Of a stretch of DNA of 49,551 nt, positions 16,689 through 25,125 are shown one piece after another. Source of the stretch: Oscillospiraceae bacterium (GTDB taxonomy: Bacteria; Bacillota; Clostridia; Oscillospirales; Acutalibacteraceae). A program made the translations under genes and the position numbers. The DNA is taken from the NCBI GenBank assembly GCA_009784445.1, contig WRBQ01000011.1, forward strand, positions 1 through 49,551, written 5' to 3'. The stretch's first letter is position 1; each line of letters opens with the position of its first letter. The notes under the pieces were generated by a model. It did no database searches and was not told where the DNA came from. It was given only the letters and a program-made list of their open reading frames with translations.

Positions 16689-18487
16689 AGAAAAATTCGA
16701 CCGTGTTGGGTATTTCGGCTTATTATCATGACTCTGCTGCGGCCATTTTGCGCGGCGGTGAAATTGTAGCTGCGGCTCAGGAGGAACGTTTTACTCGCGT
16801 AAAAAGCGATGCCTCATTTCCGCACAATGCCATTGATTTCTGTTTGCAGGCATGTAATATTTCAATTGAAAACGTGGATGAAATTGTTTTTTATGAAGAC
16901 CCGCTGAAGAAATTTGAGCGCCTGCTGCAATCACAACACTGGACGGTGCCCAAAAGTGTAGTGGCGTTTTTGCATTCTATGCCAAAATGGCTCACACAAA
17001 ATCTATGGTTGCAAAAAGGCATTGCCCGCGAATTGGGCTTGCCGCGTAAGAATATCACGTTTTGCGACCACCATCAGTCGCACGCAGCCAGTGCATTTTA
17101 CCCCTCGCCGTTTGCACAAGCGGCCATACTTACCGTAGACGGTGTGGGCGAATGGTCAACTGTGGTGTGTGGCGTGGGCGACGGCAATAACATCACCCTG
17201 CACCAACACATGACCTATCCGAATTCATTGGGGCTGCTTTACTCAGCGTTCACATATTACTGCGGCTTCAAAATTAATAGCGGGGAATACAAGCTCATGG
17301 GTCTTGCGCCCTATGGACAGCCAAGATTCGTTGATTTGATCAAACAGCACCTGATTTGCATGCATGAGGATGGCTCGTTTGTGATGAATCAGCGCTATTT
17401 TAGCTATACGCATGGCATGCGCACCATCAACCGTGAATTTGAGGCATTGTTTGGTCAACCTTCACGCAAACCAGAAAGCGAAATCACTCAGTTTTTTATG
17501 GATGTCGCTGCCAGTATTCAAATGGTGACCAATGAAATTTTGTTGACCATGGCTAAACATGTGCGCGCACAAACTGGGCAGAAGAATCTCGTGCTGGCCG
17601 GCGGCGTTGCATTGAACGTGGTGTCAATGGGCCTGCTGCAACGCGAAAGCGGCTTCGAACGTGTTTGGGTGCAACCAGCAGCAGGCGATGCAGGCGGCGC
17701 GCTGGGTGCTGCGCTTTTTGTTTGGCACAAGCAACATAATAATTGTCGCCTCCCTAAAGCAAGCGATAATATGCAAGGCTCCTTTTTGGGCAGCGAGATT
17801 CGCTCAAAAAGCGCCGAAGATGACGTGGAATTAAAGGCTTTGGGCGGTGAGTGGGAGACCCTGCACGAAAACACCCTTGCACGAAAAGTGGCCGAGTTGA
17901 TTGCGCAAAACAAAGTGGTTGGTGTGGCGCGCGGCCGTGCAGAATGGGGGCCGCGTGCGTTGGGTAATCGCTCGATTTTTGCCAATGCGCAGCATGCCGA
18001 TACGCAATATAAACTCAACGTCAAAATCAAAGCGCGAGAGGGATTTCGCCCATTTGCGCCGATGGTGCTGCGTGATGATGCAGCAGAATATTTTGACATG
18101 CAAGGCGATTCGCCTTATATGTTATTTACCTACCCGGTGCGAGAGGAACGCAGATTTAATCCAGCCCGCGATGCATTGGATATATACGAAAAAGTCAAAC
18201 AAACACGCTCAGATATTCCCGCTGTGACACATGTGGATTATTCTGCGCGCGTGCAAACAGTTGATGAAAGCAACGCGTTTTCACATAGCGTATTGGTTGC
18301 GCTGAAACATCTTACGGGCTGCAGTGTGATGGTGAACACATCGTTTAACGTGCGCGGTGAGCCCATTGTCAATAGCGCGCAAGATGCTTATCGTTGTTTT
18401 ATGGCCACAAACATGGACTATGTGGTCATCGGCAATCGTTTGTTTGAAAAATCAAAGCAAAGGAGGGAGCAACGTGAGATATCTTGA
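16685..18487 (+). CDS. Carbamoyltransferase, NodU/CmcH family (SxtI-like)
   Basis: 600 aa enzyme that transfers carbamoyl from carbamoyl phosphate through carbamoyl-adenylate to a hydroxyl on a small molecule or sugar. TTG start, overlapping the SGNH stop (TTGA), with AAGGGAG upstream. The N-terminal Kae1-like domain has GISAYYHDSAAA, EERFTRVKSD, the metal/nucleotide motif DHHQSHAASAF (about 128-138) and LTVDGVGEWST. The C-terminal YrdC-like domain includes GRAEWGPRALGNRSIFA, then MVNTSFNVRGEPIV. Length and all key motifs are intact. The acceptor is unknown; the membrane partners point to an envelope or exported glycan or lipid rather than an antibiotic cluster, as no other biosynthetic genes are present. 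Confidence 0.92.
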   Translation: MKKNSTVLGISAYYHDSAAAILRGGEIVAAAQEERFTRVKSDASFPHNAIDFCLQACNISIENVDEIVFYEDPLKKFERLLQSQHWTVPKSVVAFLHSMPKWLTQNLWLQKGIARELGLPRKNITFCDHHQSHAASAFYPSPFAQAAILTVDGVGEWSTVVCGVGDGNNITLHQHMTYPNSLGLLYSAFTYYCGFKINSGEYKLMGLAPYGQPRFVDLIKQHLICMHEDGSFVMNQRYFSYTHGMRTINREFEALFGQPSRKPESEITQFFMDVAASIQMVTNEILLTMAKHVRAQTGQKNLVLAGGVALNVVSMGLLQRESGFERVWVQPAAGDAGGALGAALFVWHKQHNNCRLPKASDNMQGSFLGSEIRSKSAEDDVELKALGGEWETLHENTLARKVAELIAQNKVVGVARGRAEWGPRALGNRSIFANAQHADTQYKLNVKIKAREGFRPFAPMVLRDDAAEYFDMQGDSPYMLFTYPVREERRFNPARDALDIYEKVKQTRSDIPAVTHVDYSARVQTVDESNAFSHSVLVALKHLTGCSVMVNTSFNVRGEPIVNSAQDAYRCFMATNMDYVVIGNRLFEKSKQRREQREIS

Positions 18488-19067
18488 GCGCAAAAAACAA
18501 AACGACGAAAAAGAGCTTGAGAAAAACCACATCATCTTTGGGTTAATGGCTGGTTTCATTTTAATTGTGGTGGGCTTTTTGCTTTGGCTAACTGTCACGT
18601 CTAGACTATGGGCTATGATGCTTTTGTGTGTAATAGGCCTTGGTGGCGTGCTGCTTTTGCTTGCTATAATCGCACCTGCATTGCTTAAATTTCCCTGCAA
18701 AGCTTTTCGCGCATGGGGAAAGCTTATGGGCAGAGTGATTTTTACGGCGGTGTTGGTTATGGTTTACTTCTTGCTGATTGTGCCCGTGGGGCTAGGCATG
18801 CGCCGCAAGCAAGAAAATCAGGGCTATGCTCAGTGGAATGAAACACCGCCTAAATTGTGCAGCACTTTTTGCGCAATGCCAAACATCAATCCAACACAGG
18901 CTGAGAAAACTTCTTATTTTAATATCGTGCAAAAACTGCTGGCCTTGTTTGTAGCAAGCAAACACTACCTAATGATTCCCGCACTAATCATAATGGTTCT
19001 GCTTGGTTTAGTGTTTTTCTTTACCACATCAAATGTGGTGTTGGTATTTGTGTATGCGATTTTTTAA
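18474..19067 (+). CDS. SxtJ-SxtK (DUF5989-like) fusion membrane protein
   Basis: 197 aa. GTG at 18474 follows AGGAGGGAGC inside the end of the carbamoyltransferase (14-bp overlap). Residues about 20-60 form two helices (FGLMAGFILIVVGFLLWL and the following MMLLCVIGLGGVLLLLAI), then a basic stretch and GRVIFTAVLVMVYFLLIVPV-GLGMRR, the pattern of SxtJ-family proteins. After a linker (ETPPKLC... to about 145) comes NIVQKLLALFVASKHYLMIP followed by a hydrophobic helix and the ending VLVFVYAIF, which matches the small DUF5989/SxtK proteins that end APFIYTLF. In other genomes these are separate neighbouring genes. Function unknown; probably a membrane scaffold for the carbamoyltransferase and SGNH enzyme. 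Confidence 0.75.
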   Translation: MRYLERKKQNDEKELEKNHIIFGLMAGFILIVVGFLLWLTVTSRLWAMMLLCVIGLGGVLLLLAIIAPALLKFPCKAFRAWGKLMGRVIFTAVLVMVYFLLIVPVGLGMRRKQENQGYAQWNETPPKLCSTFCAMPNINPTQAEKTSYFNIVQKLLALFVASKHYLMIPALIIMVLLGLVFFFTTSNVVLVFVYAIF

Positions 19068-19106
19068 CAACTTTTCCGTTAAAAAAACTAACTTAACTGT
19101 CGAGAA

Positions 19107-19134
19107 AAAAGCCTTAAACTCTGTCAAGGCTTTT
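19107..19134 (+). terminator. Terminator of the carbamoyltransferase operon
   Basis: AAAAGCCTT (19107-19115) and AAGGCTTTT (19126-19134), 40 bp after the last stop. A-rich on one side and T-rich on the other, so it may work in both directions. Confidence 0.8.
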
Positions 19135-19196
19135 CGCATGTAAGCATTGAACAAAAAAGATGCAACCCTGTCGCGGGCCGCATCGTTAGATAAAAC

Positions 19197-19230
19197 AAAA
19201 AGCCTGCGCGCGAGGGTGCTCGCCGCAGGC
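19197..19230 (-). terminator. Terminator of tRNA-Ser carrying the tRNA-linked repeat word
   Basis: Minus strand GCCTGCG (19230-19224) and CGCAGGC (19208-19202) then TTTTTG. The interior contains GAGCACCCTCGCG (19221-19209 on the minus strand), identical to the word in the tRNA-Phe/tRNA-Gly spacer at 40855-40867. Confidence 0.75.
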
Positions 19231-19231
19231 G

Positions 19232-19320
19232 TGGCGGAGGGCGAGGGATTCGAACCCCCGTGGGCTTTCGCCCTAACGGTTTTCAAGACCGCCCCGTTAT
19301 GACCACTTCGGTAGCCCTCC
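19232..19320 (-). tRNA. tRNA-Ser(UGA)
   Basis: Class II tRNA with acceptor GGAGGGC/GCCCTCC, anticodon loop CTTGAAA (anticodon TGA), a long variable arm (AGGGCGAAAGCCC) and T-loop GTTCGAATC. CCA is encoded (19234-19232). Confidence 0.96.
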
Positions 19321-19331
19321 GTCTATTGGGT

Positions 19332-19360
19332 ATTATACCAGATTATGCGGGCGTTGTCAA
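19332..19360 (-). promoter_or_regulatory. Promoter of tRNA-Ser
   Basis: Minus strand TTGACA (19360-19355), 17 bp, TATAAT (19337-19332): full consensus. The -35 box overlaps the last codons of the sulfatase-maturase gene, so the tRNA is expressed independently. Confidence 0.85.
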
Positions 19361-20425
19361 GTGCTTTAGTGCTGCTAGTCTTGGCCAAGCATAGGCAAAG
19401 AAGCCCTGCATGGCTTGACAGTATACATTTTTGCCCAGCTGAGCGGTGAATATATCACGGTCGCGTCGGCAACCACCGCGACAAAGCGGATGCCATGGGC
19501 AAGCCAAGCAATCTGGGTGCTGCTGTGCGCTTTGCTCAATAAAATGCAGCTCTCGTCGGCGTTGATCAATGGCCTGCATGCCATCTTCACGCAAATTGCC
19601 CAAGCAATAATCTTCATGCACATAGAAATCGCAGGGATACACGCTGCCGTCGGTCTCCACCACCATTTGCAAGCTGCACTGCCCAGCCATGCCGCAGGCC
19701 TCGGGCGAGCGATCATGCAACAGACCCAGCAGATTATCAAAATAACGATGCGGGCGATATTGGCCGCGCAAGATGTCTTCATGCCAGCAGTCAAATGCAG
19801 CCTTGAGGTAGGTTTCGTAGTCTTTGGATGCAAGTGCCCAAGGCTGTTTGCCGCGCGGCTGACCATAGGGCTCTAAGCATGGAATGTGCTGCACGAAATT
19901 CACGCCCAGCTTGCGAAAAAATGCGTCAATTTCAGCATAGCGATGGCAGCTTTGCTTGGTGAGCACTGCTAGCACGTTCACCGAAACGTCGTTGGCTTGC
20001 AGCAGCTTAAGCGCACGCAGAGTTTGGTCAAACTGGCTGCGGTTGGCGTTGTGCAGCGCGCGCGGGCCGTCAAGCGAAACGCCAACGAGAAAATTCTCGT
20101 TGCGCAAAAAATCACACCACGCTTGGTCAATGAGCACGCCATTGGTCTGCAGCAAAAAAGTTAGCTTGCAATGATTTGGATTATTTTGTTTGGCGATTTC
20201 TACTGCTTGCTTGAAGAAATCAAGGCCCGCAAGGGTGGGTTCGCCGCCCTGAAACGCGATAGTACAGTGCTGCGCGGCGTATGCTAGGGCCTTGGTCAGC
20301 ACAACACGCAGGGTGTCGGGCGTCATCATTTCACGCGTGCCGTGGCCGCGATAAAAACAATAGCGACAGCGCAAATTGCAGTTGCCGCCTGCGGGTTTCA
20401 GCAGCAAAAACAGGTTATCGGTCAT
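19343..20425 (-). CDS. Anaerobic sulfatase-maturating enzyme (radical SAM/SPASM)
   Basis: 360 aa. Converts the active-site Cys of a sulfatase to formylglycine. ATG at 20425 overlaps the sulfatase stop as ATGA; longer in-frame starts lie inside the sulfatase. The radical SAM cluster is CNLRCRYC (Cys16, Cys20, Cys23), with the SAM-binding FQGGEPTL. The C-terminal SPASM region holds CGMAGQCSLQ, VYPCDFYVHEDYC and CLACPWHPLCRGGC, supplying two auxiliary [4Fe-4S] clusters. The partner sulfatase immediately upstream has the CxPSR motif such enzymes modify, so assignment is secure. Cytoplasmic. Confidence 0.94.
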   Translation of the reverse strand: MTDNLFLLLKPAGGNCNLRCRYCFYRGHGTREMMTPDTLRVVLTKALAYAAQHCTIAFQGGEPTLAGLDFFKQAVEIAKQNNPNHCKLTFLLQTNGVLIDQAWCDFLRNENFLVGVSLDGPRALHNANRSQFDQTLRALKLLQANDVSVNVLAVLTKQSCHRYAEIDAFFRKLGVNFVQHIPCLEPYGQPRGKQPWALASKDYETYLKAAFDCWHEDILRGQYRPHRYFDNLLGLLHDRSPEACGMAGQCSLQMVVETDGSVYPCDFYVHEDYCLGNLREDGMQAIDQRRRELHFIEQSAQQHPDCLACPWHPLCRGGCRRDRDIFTAQLGKNVYCQAMQGFFAYAWPRLAALKHLTTPA

Positions 20426-21975
20426 CGCTTTGCCTTCCCGCGCAGCCAGCGCATGAAGCGTGAAACGGGAATCCCCAGCAGCCCCAGCACGCCCGTAAGC
20501 AGCCGGATAGCGAAGCGCGGCACGCCGCTTGCCGCCGCGTTGTTCCACAGCGTTTGCTTGGGAAATCGTTCGTCAAGTGTGGGCGGCACCACATCGCAGG
20601 TTTCGATGAGCCAATTGAGCATTTGTTGCTGCATGGTCTGCACTTGCGCGGCATAGCTTGGGTTGTTGATTTCGTTCACGCGCTCGCCCTGTTGCAAGTC
20701 ATAAAACTCATCTTGCTCTTGCAGGCGGCGGATGTACTTATAGCGCTGATTGCGCAGCATCACGGCCTTGGTGTGTTCGCCGCTGTTGCGCGCTTGCAGG
20801 TTTAACCGCGGCGCATAGCGGTCGAACTCGCCTTGGATTTGCTCGGCCTCGCTGCAATGCGTTTCGCCGGGCAAACGGCCGCCCTCGCAGGTGACGAACT
20901 CGCGGTGCAGCAAGGTTTTATCGGCCATGGCGGGCAGTAAACTGCGCGAAAAATGGCTGCGCTGCACCTGCGCACCGCCCAGCTGAGTCACCGTGGCAAA
21001 CACGTCAAGCAGCTCAACGAGGTTATCATTCACACCGCTGTCTACTGCCCGATTGCTGGGCGGTTTAATTAGCAGCGGCACGCGCACGAGGCACTCGGGA
21101 AAGCAGTTTTGCGTTTTTTCAACTAGGCCGAAGTCGCCGGTGTAGTCCCCATGGTCTGAGAACACCAGCACCGCGGTGTCGTCATAAATCCCCTCGGCTT
21201 TCAGTGCATCCAGCACGCGGCCTGTGAAGTCATCCACCTTCGCGCACATGGCTAGGTAAATCGTGCGCAGTTCGTCAAAGCGCGATTCATCCCAGTGGCC
21301 CACGCCAAGCGCTTCACACAGCGCTTGCTCCATGATGGGCTTGCCTTGAGTATCATCCAGTGTGGGGATGCGCGGCGGCAGTTTGCTTTTGTCGATAAGA
21401 TCGTAGTATTTTTGCTCCACGTGGTAGGGCGGGTGCGGATAAAACAGCCCCAAGAACATGAAAAACGGCTTGTTCTTCGGCCGGTTTTTGATGCTGCGAA
21501 TGGCGCCTTCCACCAGCAGTTCGTCTAGGTTTGGCTCGTCGGGAATAATCCCGTCTAGAAATGAATAATCGGCACTAGGTTTGATGTGCGCAATGGGCTT
21601 GCGTGGCCGCTTAACTTTAATGAATTCGTCTACCAGTTGCTTGTGATACTTGGGGAATTGCCCGGCCATTAAGTCGCCTCGGGTGCAAGCAATGGTGTGG
21701 TAACCAGCCTGCTTCATGTCGCCATAAAGATTTTGCTCGTGCGGCTGCAGCAGGTGGTTCATCGTGCGGTGTCCATGCACATGGGGATACAAGCCCGTGA
21801 ACACGCTGGCGCGACTGGGCACGCACACCGGGTTTTGGCAAAACGCGTTGGAAAAAGACACCCCCTGCTGCGCCAGAGCATCCAGCACAGGGGTGTGTGC
21901 AGCGGCATTGCCCAAGTGCGCCAAAGCGTCGGCGCGCATTTGGTCGGGGTTAATGATAATGATATTGGGTGGCAT
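20422..21975 (-). CDS. Cys-type sulfatase (arylsulfatase/sulfohydrolase family)
   Basis: 517 aa hydrolase of sulfate esters. ATG at 21975 (MPPNIIIINPDQMRADAL) is preferred because GGAG lies 9 nt upstream; an ATG eight codons earlier has a weaker site. Metal-binding Asp11 and Gln12 open the fold; Cys51 in CVPSRASVFTG is the residue converted to formylglycine by the next gene. FSDHGDYTGDFGLVEK carries further metal ligands. No signal peptide is visible, so it should act in the cytoplasm on an imported sulfated compound. The upstream region overlaps the divergent radical SAM gene's promoter zone. The substrate (sulfated sugar, choline sulfate or aryl sulfate) is not determined. Confidence 0.93.
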   Translation of the reverse strand: MPPNIIIINPDQMRADALAHLGNAAAHTPVLDALAQQGVSFSNAFCQNPVCVPSRASVFTGLYPHVHGHRTMNHLLQPHEQNLYGDMKQAGYHTIACTRGDLMAGQFPKYHKQLVDEFIKVKRPRKPIAHIKPSADYSFLDGIIPDEPNLDELLVEGAIRSIKNRPKNKPFFMFLGLFYPHPPYHVEQKYYDLIDKSKLPPRIPTLDDTQGKPIMEQALCEALGVGHWDESRFDELRTIYLAMCAKVDDFTGRVLDALKAEGIYDDTAVLVFSDHGDYTGDFGLVEKTQNCFPECLVRVPLLIKPPSNRAVDSGVNDNLVELLDVFATVTQLGGAQVQRSHFSRSLLPAMADKTLLHREFVTCEGGRLPGETHCSEAEQIQGEFDRYAPRLNLQARNSGEHTKAVMLRNQRYKYIRRLQEQDEFYDLQQGERVNEINNPSYAAQVQTMQQQMLNWLIETCDVVPPTLDERFPKQTLWNNAAASGVPRFAIRLLTGVLGLLGIPVSRFMRWLRGKAKR

Positions 21976-22040
21976 GTGCAAATTCTCCGTCCTCTGCATG
22001 TTCTTCTATATTTTATCACACTCGCCGCCGCATTGCAAGC

Positions 22041-22069
22041 TTTACAATGCACAAAAAATCTGCTATAAT
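22041..22069 (+). promoter_or_regulatory. Promoter giving a leaderless transcript for the B12-radical SAM gene
   Basis: TTTACA (22041-22046), 17 bp, TATAAT (22064-22069). The ATG starts at 22076, 7 nt after the -10 box, where transcription itself should begin, and no Shine-Dalgarno fits between. Confidence 0.75.
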
Positions 22070-22075
22070 AAAAGC

Positions 22076-23647
22076 ATGAACGTAACTTTGCTTGCCATCA
22101 ACACAAAATACGTGCACTCCTCGCTTGCTGTTTGGGCAGTGGCAAGCGGGATTACTGCGCATGCCCGGCAAACTCATGTCGTGCAAGTGCTAGAGGCCAC
22201 CATCAACCAAAGCTGTGCTGAAATTGCGCAGCGCGTGTTTGCACAACAACCCGATGTGCTGGGCATCTCCACGTATATCTGGAACGCCGCCATGCTGCCG
22301 GAGTTGATAGCACAGCTGCGCAGCCAGTTGCCGAACTTGATCATCGTGCTGGGCGGGCCCGAGGCCGCCTGCAACGCGCAGCACTGGCTCAACCATGGCG
22401 CGGACCACGTGCTTTGCGGCCCGGGCGAGCACAGCTTTGCCGCACTGCTGGATACCTTAACGGGTGACTCCCCCACTGAACATCACCAGCAAATTGACCC
22501 GTACTCCCCGGCATATTTCGATGCGCTCGCAGGCAGAATTGCTTACATCGAAACCTCGCGCGGCTGCCCATTTCGTTGCAGCTATTGCTTGTCCGGCAAC
22601 AGCAAGCTTGAGTTCGTGCCCCTTGCTTTGGCCAAAGCGCAAATCACCAAGCTTGCGCACAGTGGCACACGCACCATCAAGTTTGTGGATCGCACTTTCA
22701 ACGCCAATGCACAGCGGGCATGCGACATTTGGGCGCATGTGCTGAGCTTGGACAGCAATTGTTGCTTTCATTTTGAAGTTGCAGCCGACTTGCTGGACGA
22801 GCAAAGCTTGGCCTTGCTCGCACAAGCCGCATCGGGCCGCATTCAACTGGAAATTGGACTGCAAAGTTTTCATGCACCAACGCTTGCTGCTGTGCAGCGA
22901 AAAACAAATCTTGCGCTGGCCGAAAAAAACATCTGCCGCCTAGTGGCAGCGGGCAATATTCACGTGCATGTTGACCTGATTGCCGGCTTGCCGCAGGAAA
23001 GTCTCGCAACATTTGAGCAGGGCTTTAATCGTGCCTATGCGCTGAGGGCGCACAAGCTGCAACTTGGCGTTTTAAAGCTGCTGCATGGTAGTGAACTGCG
23101 CAGCCAAGCACAAAAGCTTGGCTTGGTGCATGCAGCCGAACCGCCCTACGAAATCATCCACAGCCCTTGGATGAGCGAAGACGACCTAACTTGGCTGAAA
23201 ATCGCCGAAAATGCACTGCAGCACACCTACAATCAAAGCAGGTTTTTGTGCACGCTGGAGTATGTGCTTGCGGCTTCGCAGCTATCCCCGCTTCAGTTAT
23301 TCCACGGCATGGGCCGCGCCGCGCCTCACCATGCTACTGCACTTGAAGACTACGCTGCGCAGTTATATGCGTACTTTAAGTCGCTGCCAAACGTGCAAGA
23401 TGACCTGCTGCGCGACCACATGCTGTGCGACTTTTTAAGCATGACAAAAGGGCAAAGCATGCCGCAGTTTCTCAAGTGTTATGACAAACGGCGCAAGCAG
23501 GTGCTGCAACATGCCAACGAGGCTTTAGCGCGCAGCATTTGCGCAAACGAGGCCGCGCTACTGCGCGATGGCCGCGGCGTGTTTGTGGACAGCCAATCGC
23601 AAGACCCCATCACAAAGCTATATCCGCTTGCGTTTGTTGAATTGTAG
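22076..23647 (+). CDS. B12-binding-domain radical SAM protein
   Basis: 523 aa. N-terminal Rossmann-like cobalamin-binding domain (MNVTLLAINTKYVHSSLAVW, VLGISTYIW, IIVLGGPEA). The radical SAM core follows with ETSRGCPFRCSYC (CxxxCxxC, about 161-173), then KFVDRTFNAN, LEIGLQSF and DLIAGLPQES. The C-terminal third resembles the DUF4080 region of this family. Members include methylases and oxidoreductases of largely unknown substrate; the reaction here cannot be named. Probably leaderless: no ribosome site and the ATG at the predicted transcription start. It is divergent from the sulfatase gene and stands alone. Confidence 0.85.
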   Translation: MNVTLLAINTKYVHSSLAVWAVASGITAHARQTHVVQVLEATINQSCAEIAQRVFAQQPDVLGISTYIWNAAMLPELIAQLRSQLPNLIIVLGGPEAACNAQHWLNHGADHVLCGPGEHSFAALLDTLTGDSPTEHHQQIDPYSPAYFDALAGRIAYIETSRGCPFRCSYCLSGNSKLEFVPLALAKAQITKLAHSGTRTIKFVDRTFNANAQRACDIWAHVLSLDSNCCFHFEVAADLLDEQSLALLAQAASGRIQLEIGLQSFHAPTLAAVQRKTNLALAEKNICRLVAAGNIHVHVDLIAGLPQESLATFEQGFNRAYALRAHKLQLGVLKLLHGSELRSQAQKLGLVHAAEPPYEIIHSPWMSEDDLTWLKIAENALQHTYNQSRFLCTLEYVLAASQLSPLQLFHGMGRAAPHHATALEDYAAQLYAYFKSLPNVQDDLLRDHMLCDFLSMTKGQSMPQFLKCYDKRRKQVLQHANEALARSICANEAALLRDGRGVFVDSQSQDPITKLYPLAFVEL

Positions 23648-23718
23648 ATGACGCACACAACATTACCATGCTCACATCATATAATGAATCAGTATGCGAT
23701 GAATGTGAGGCAGTTGTG

Positions 23719-25125
23719 ATGGCAAACATAATTGGCTATGTAGGTCCCGATACACGCTTTGCGCCGTGGTGGTGGCAAAACGATGACCCCGCCAGCGGCG
23801 TGGTGGAGGTTGGCGGTGGCCTTGTGCAAGGCATGGCTTCCACCGGTCAATACGCCAACTACAGTCCTTGGGAAGACTATCGGCTGCAAGTTGTGCGCAT
23901 CGTTTTCACAAGCTCTAATGATACCATTGGGTCGTTCAATCTTACCTCGCTGTTTCGCAATCTGCCCAATTTGGTGGAAATAGACAACATAGATTACATC
24001 AACCTCAGCGACACACGTTGGCTTTCGAACATGTTCCGCGACGCAACTAGTTTGCAGCGCATCATTGGCCTAGAAAACTGGGATACCAGCGCGGTGCAGC
24101 GTTTCACCGGCATGTTTCGCGACACAAATTTTGTGATCCTAGACTTAAGCACGTTAAACACACACAGCGCGGTGCGCCTAGATAGCATGTTCCGCGATGC
24201 AAGCCATTTGCAGCGCATCATTGGCATCGAAAACTTCGATACTGGCAATGTGGCAACCTTTGCGCAAATGTTTCGCGGCGCAAGTGCCCTCACTAGCTTG
24301 GACTTGAGCCATTGGAGCACCGGCAGCCTCACCGCGGCCGCGGGCGGCGAAGGCATGTCCGGCATGTTTCGGGATATGCCCGGTCTCATCAGCTTGAACT
24401 TAAGCAGCTGGGACACCCGCAACGCATCCGCCGCACAAATGCAGCAAAGCTTCACGGGCACAGCTGCCCTGCGGGAAATCACGCTTGGCGCAAACTGGAC
24501 AGTGCCGCCGGGAGCATCGGGGCTCGGTCTGCCGCCGGTGCCATCTGACGCGCCATTCGCTGGCCTGTGGCAAAACGTTGCCAACGGCACGGTGAACAAT
24601 CCACAAGGCATGCTGTTTTTCACCTCCCCCGCCCTGATGACCAGCAGCAATGGCGCAGCAAACACTTGGGTTTGGGCCAGTGCAACGCCCAAGCTAACTG
24701 TTATTTTTGTAGGCAGCGCCAATGGCACGTTGATTCCCGCGCCGCCAGTGCATGTGGATATTGCCGCCGGAGCAACCCTAGACGAAGCAGGCATCGCGGT
24801 TGCCTCGGCACCCAAAGCAGGCTACACATTTGCCTATTGGATCAGCCCGCAATATCCTGGCGTCAGATTTAGCACGGCCAAGTTGCTTGCCTTGCCCATT
24901 GAGCAAAACACGAACTTCATTGCGCTGTTCGCGCGGGCTGCAATGAAACCCACAGCGTCGTCAATGCACAACGCTGCAGGCTTTAATCACGTTATTTTAT
25001 TACTATGCGTCCTTGGCGCTGGTTGCAATTCTACATCATTTGCTCCATCATCGCGCCCATGTGTGCGCCAATGGCGTGTACAAAATTCACGGCGCCGTAG
25101 CCCGCGATGTCCATGCGCACGATAA
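23719..25125 (+). CDS. BspA-like (DUF285) repeat protein with a C-terminal InlB-type repeat
   Basis: 468 aa from ATG at 23719 (GAGG 8 nt upstream). The middle part is made of about five repeats of the BspA/Mycoplasma lipoprotein type, e.g. LENWDTSAVQRFTGMFRDT and LSHWSTGSLTAA, with recurring MFRDA/MFRGA. A later beta-repeat (LTVIFVGSANGTLIPAP to GYTFAYWISPQYPG) resembles InlB B-repeats. Such proteins are usually exported adhesins, but no N-terminal signal is visible here; near the C-terminus there is one hydrophobic stretch (HVILLLCVLGAGC). The last 95 bp run antisense into the permease gene, so the present stop may reflect loss of the original 3' end. A -10-like TATAAT at 23680-23685 supports a start downstream of 23668. 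Confidence 0.7.
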   Translation: MANIIGYVGPDTRFAPWWWQNDDPASGVVEVGGGLVQGMASTGQYANYSPWEDYRLQVVRIVFTSSNDTIGSFNLTSLFRNLPNLVEIDNIDYINLSDTRWLSNMFRDATSLQRIIGLENWDTSAVQRFTGMFRDTNFVILDLSTLNTHSAVRLDSMFRDASHLQRIIGIENFDTGNVATFAQMFRGASALTSLDLSHWSTGSLTAAAGGEGMSGMFRDMPGLISLNLSSWDTRNASAAQMQQSFTGTAALREITLGANWTVPPGASGLGLPPVPSDAPFAGLWQNVANGTVNNPQGMLFFTSPALMTSSNGAANTWVWASATPKLTVIFVGSANGTLIPAPPVHVDIAAGATLDEAGIAVASAPKAGYTFAYWISPQYPGVRFSTAKLLALPIEQNTNFIALFARAAMKPTASSMHNAAGFNHVILLLCVLGAGCNSTSFAPSSRPCVRQWRVQNSRRRSPRCPCAR

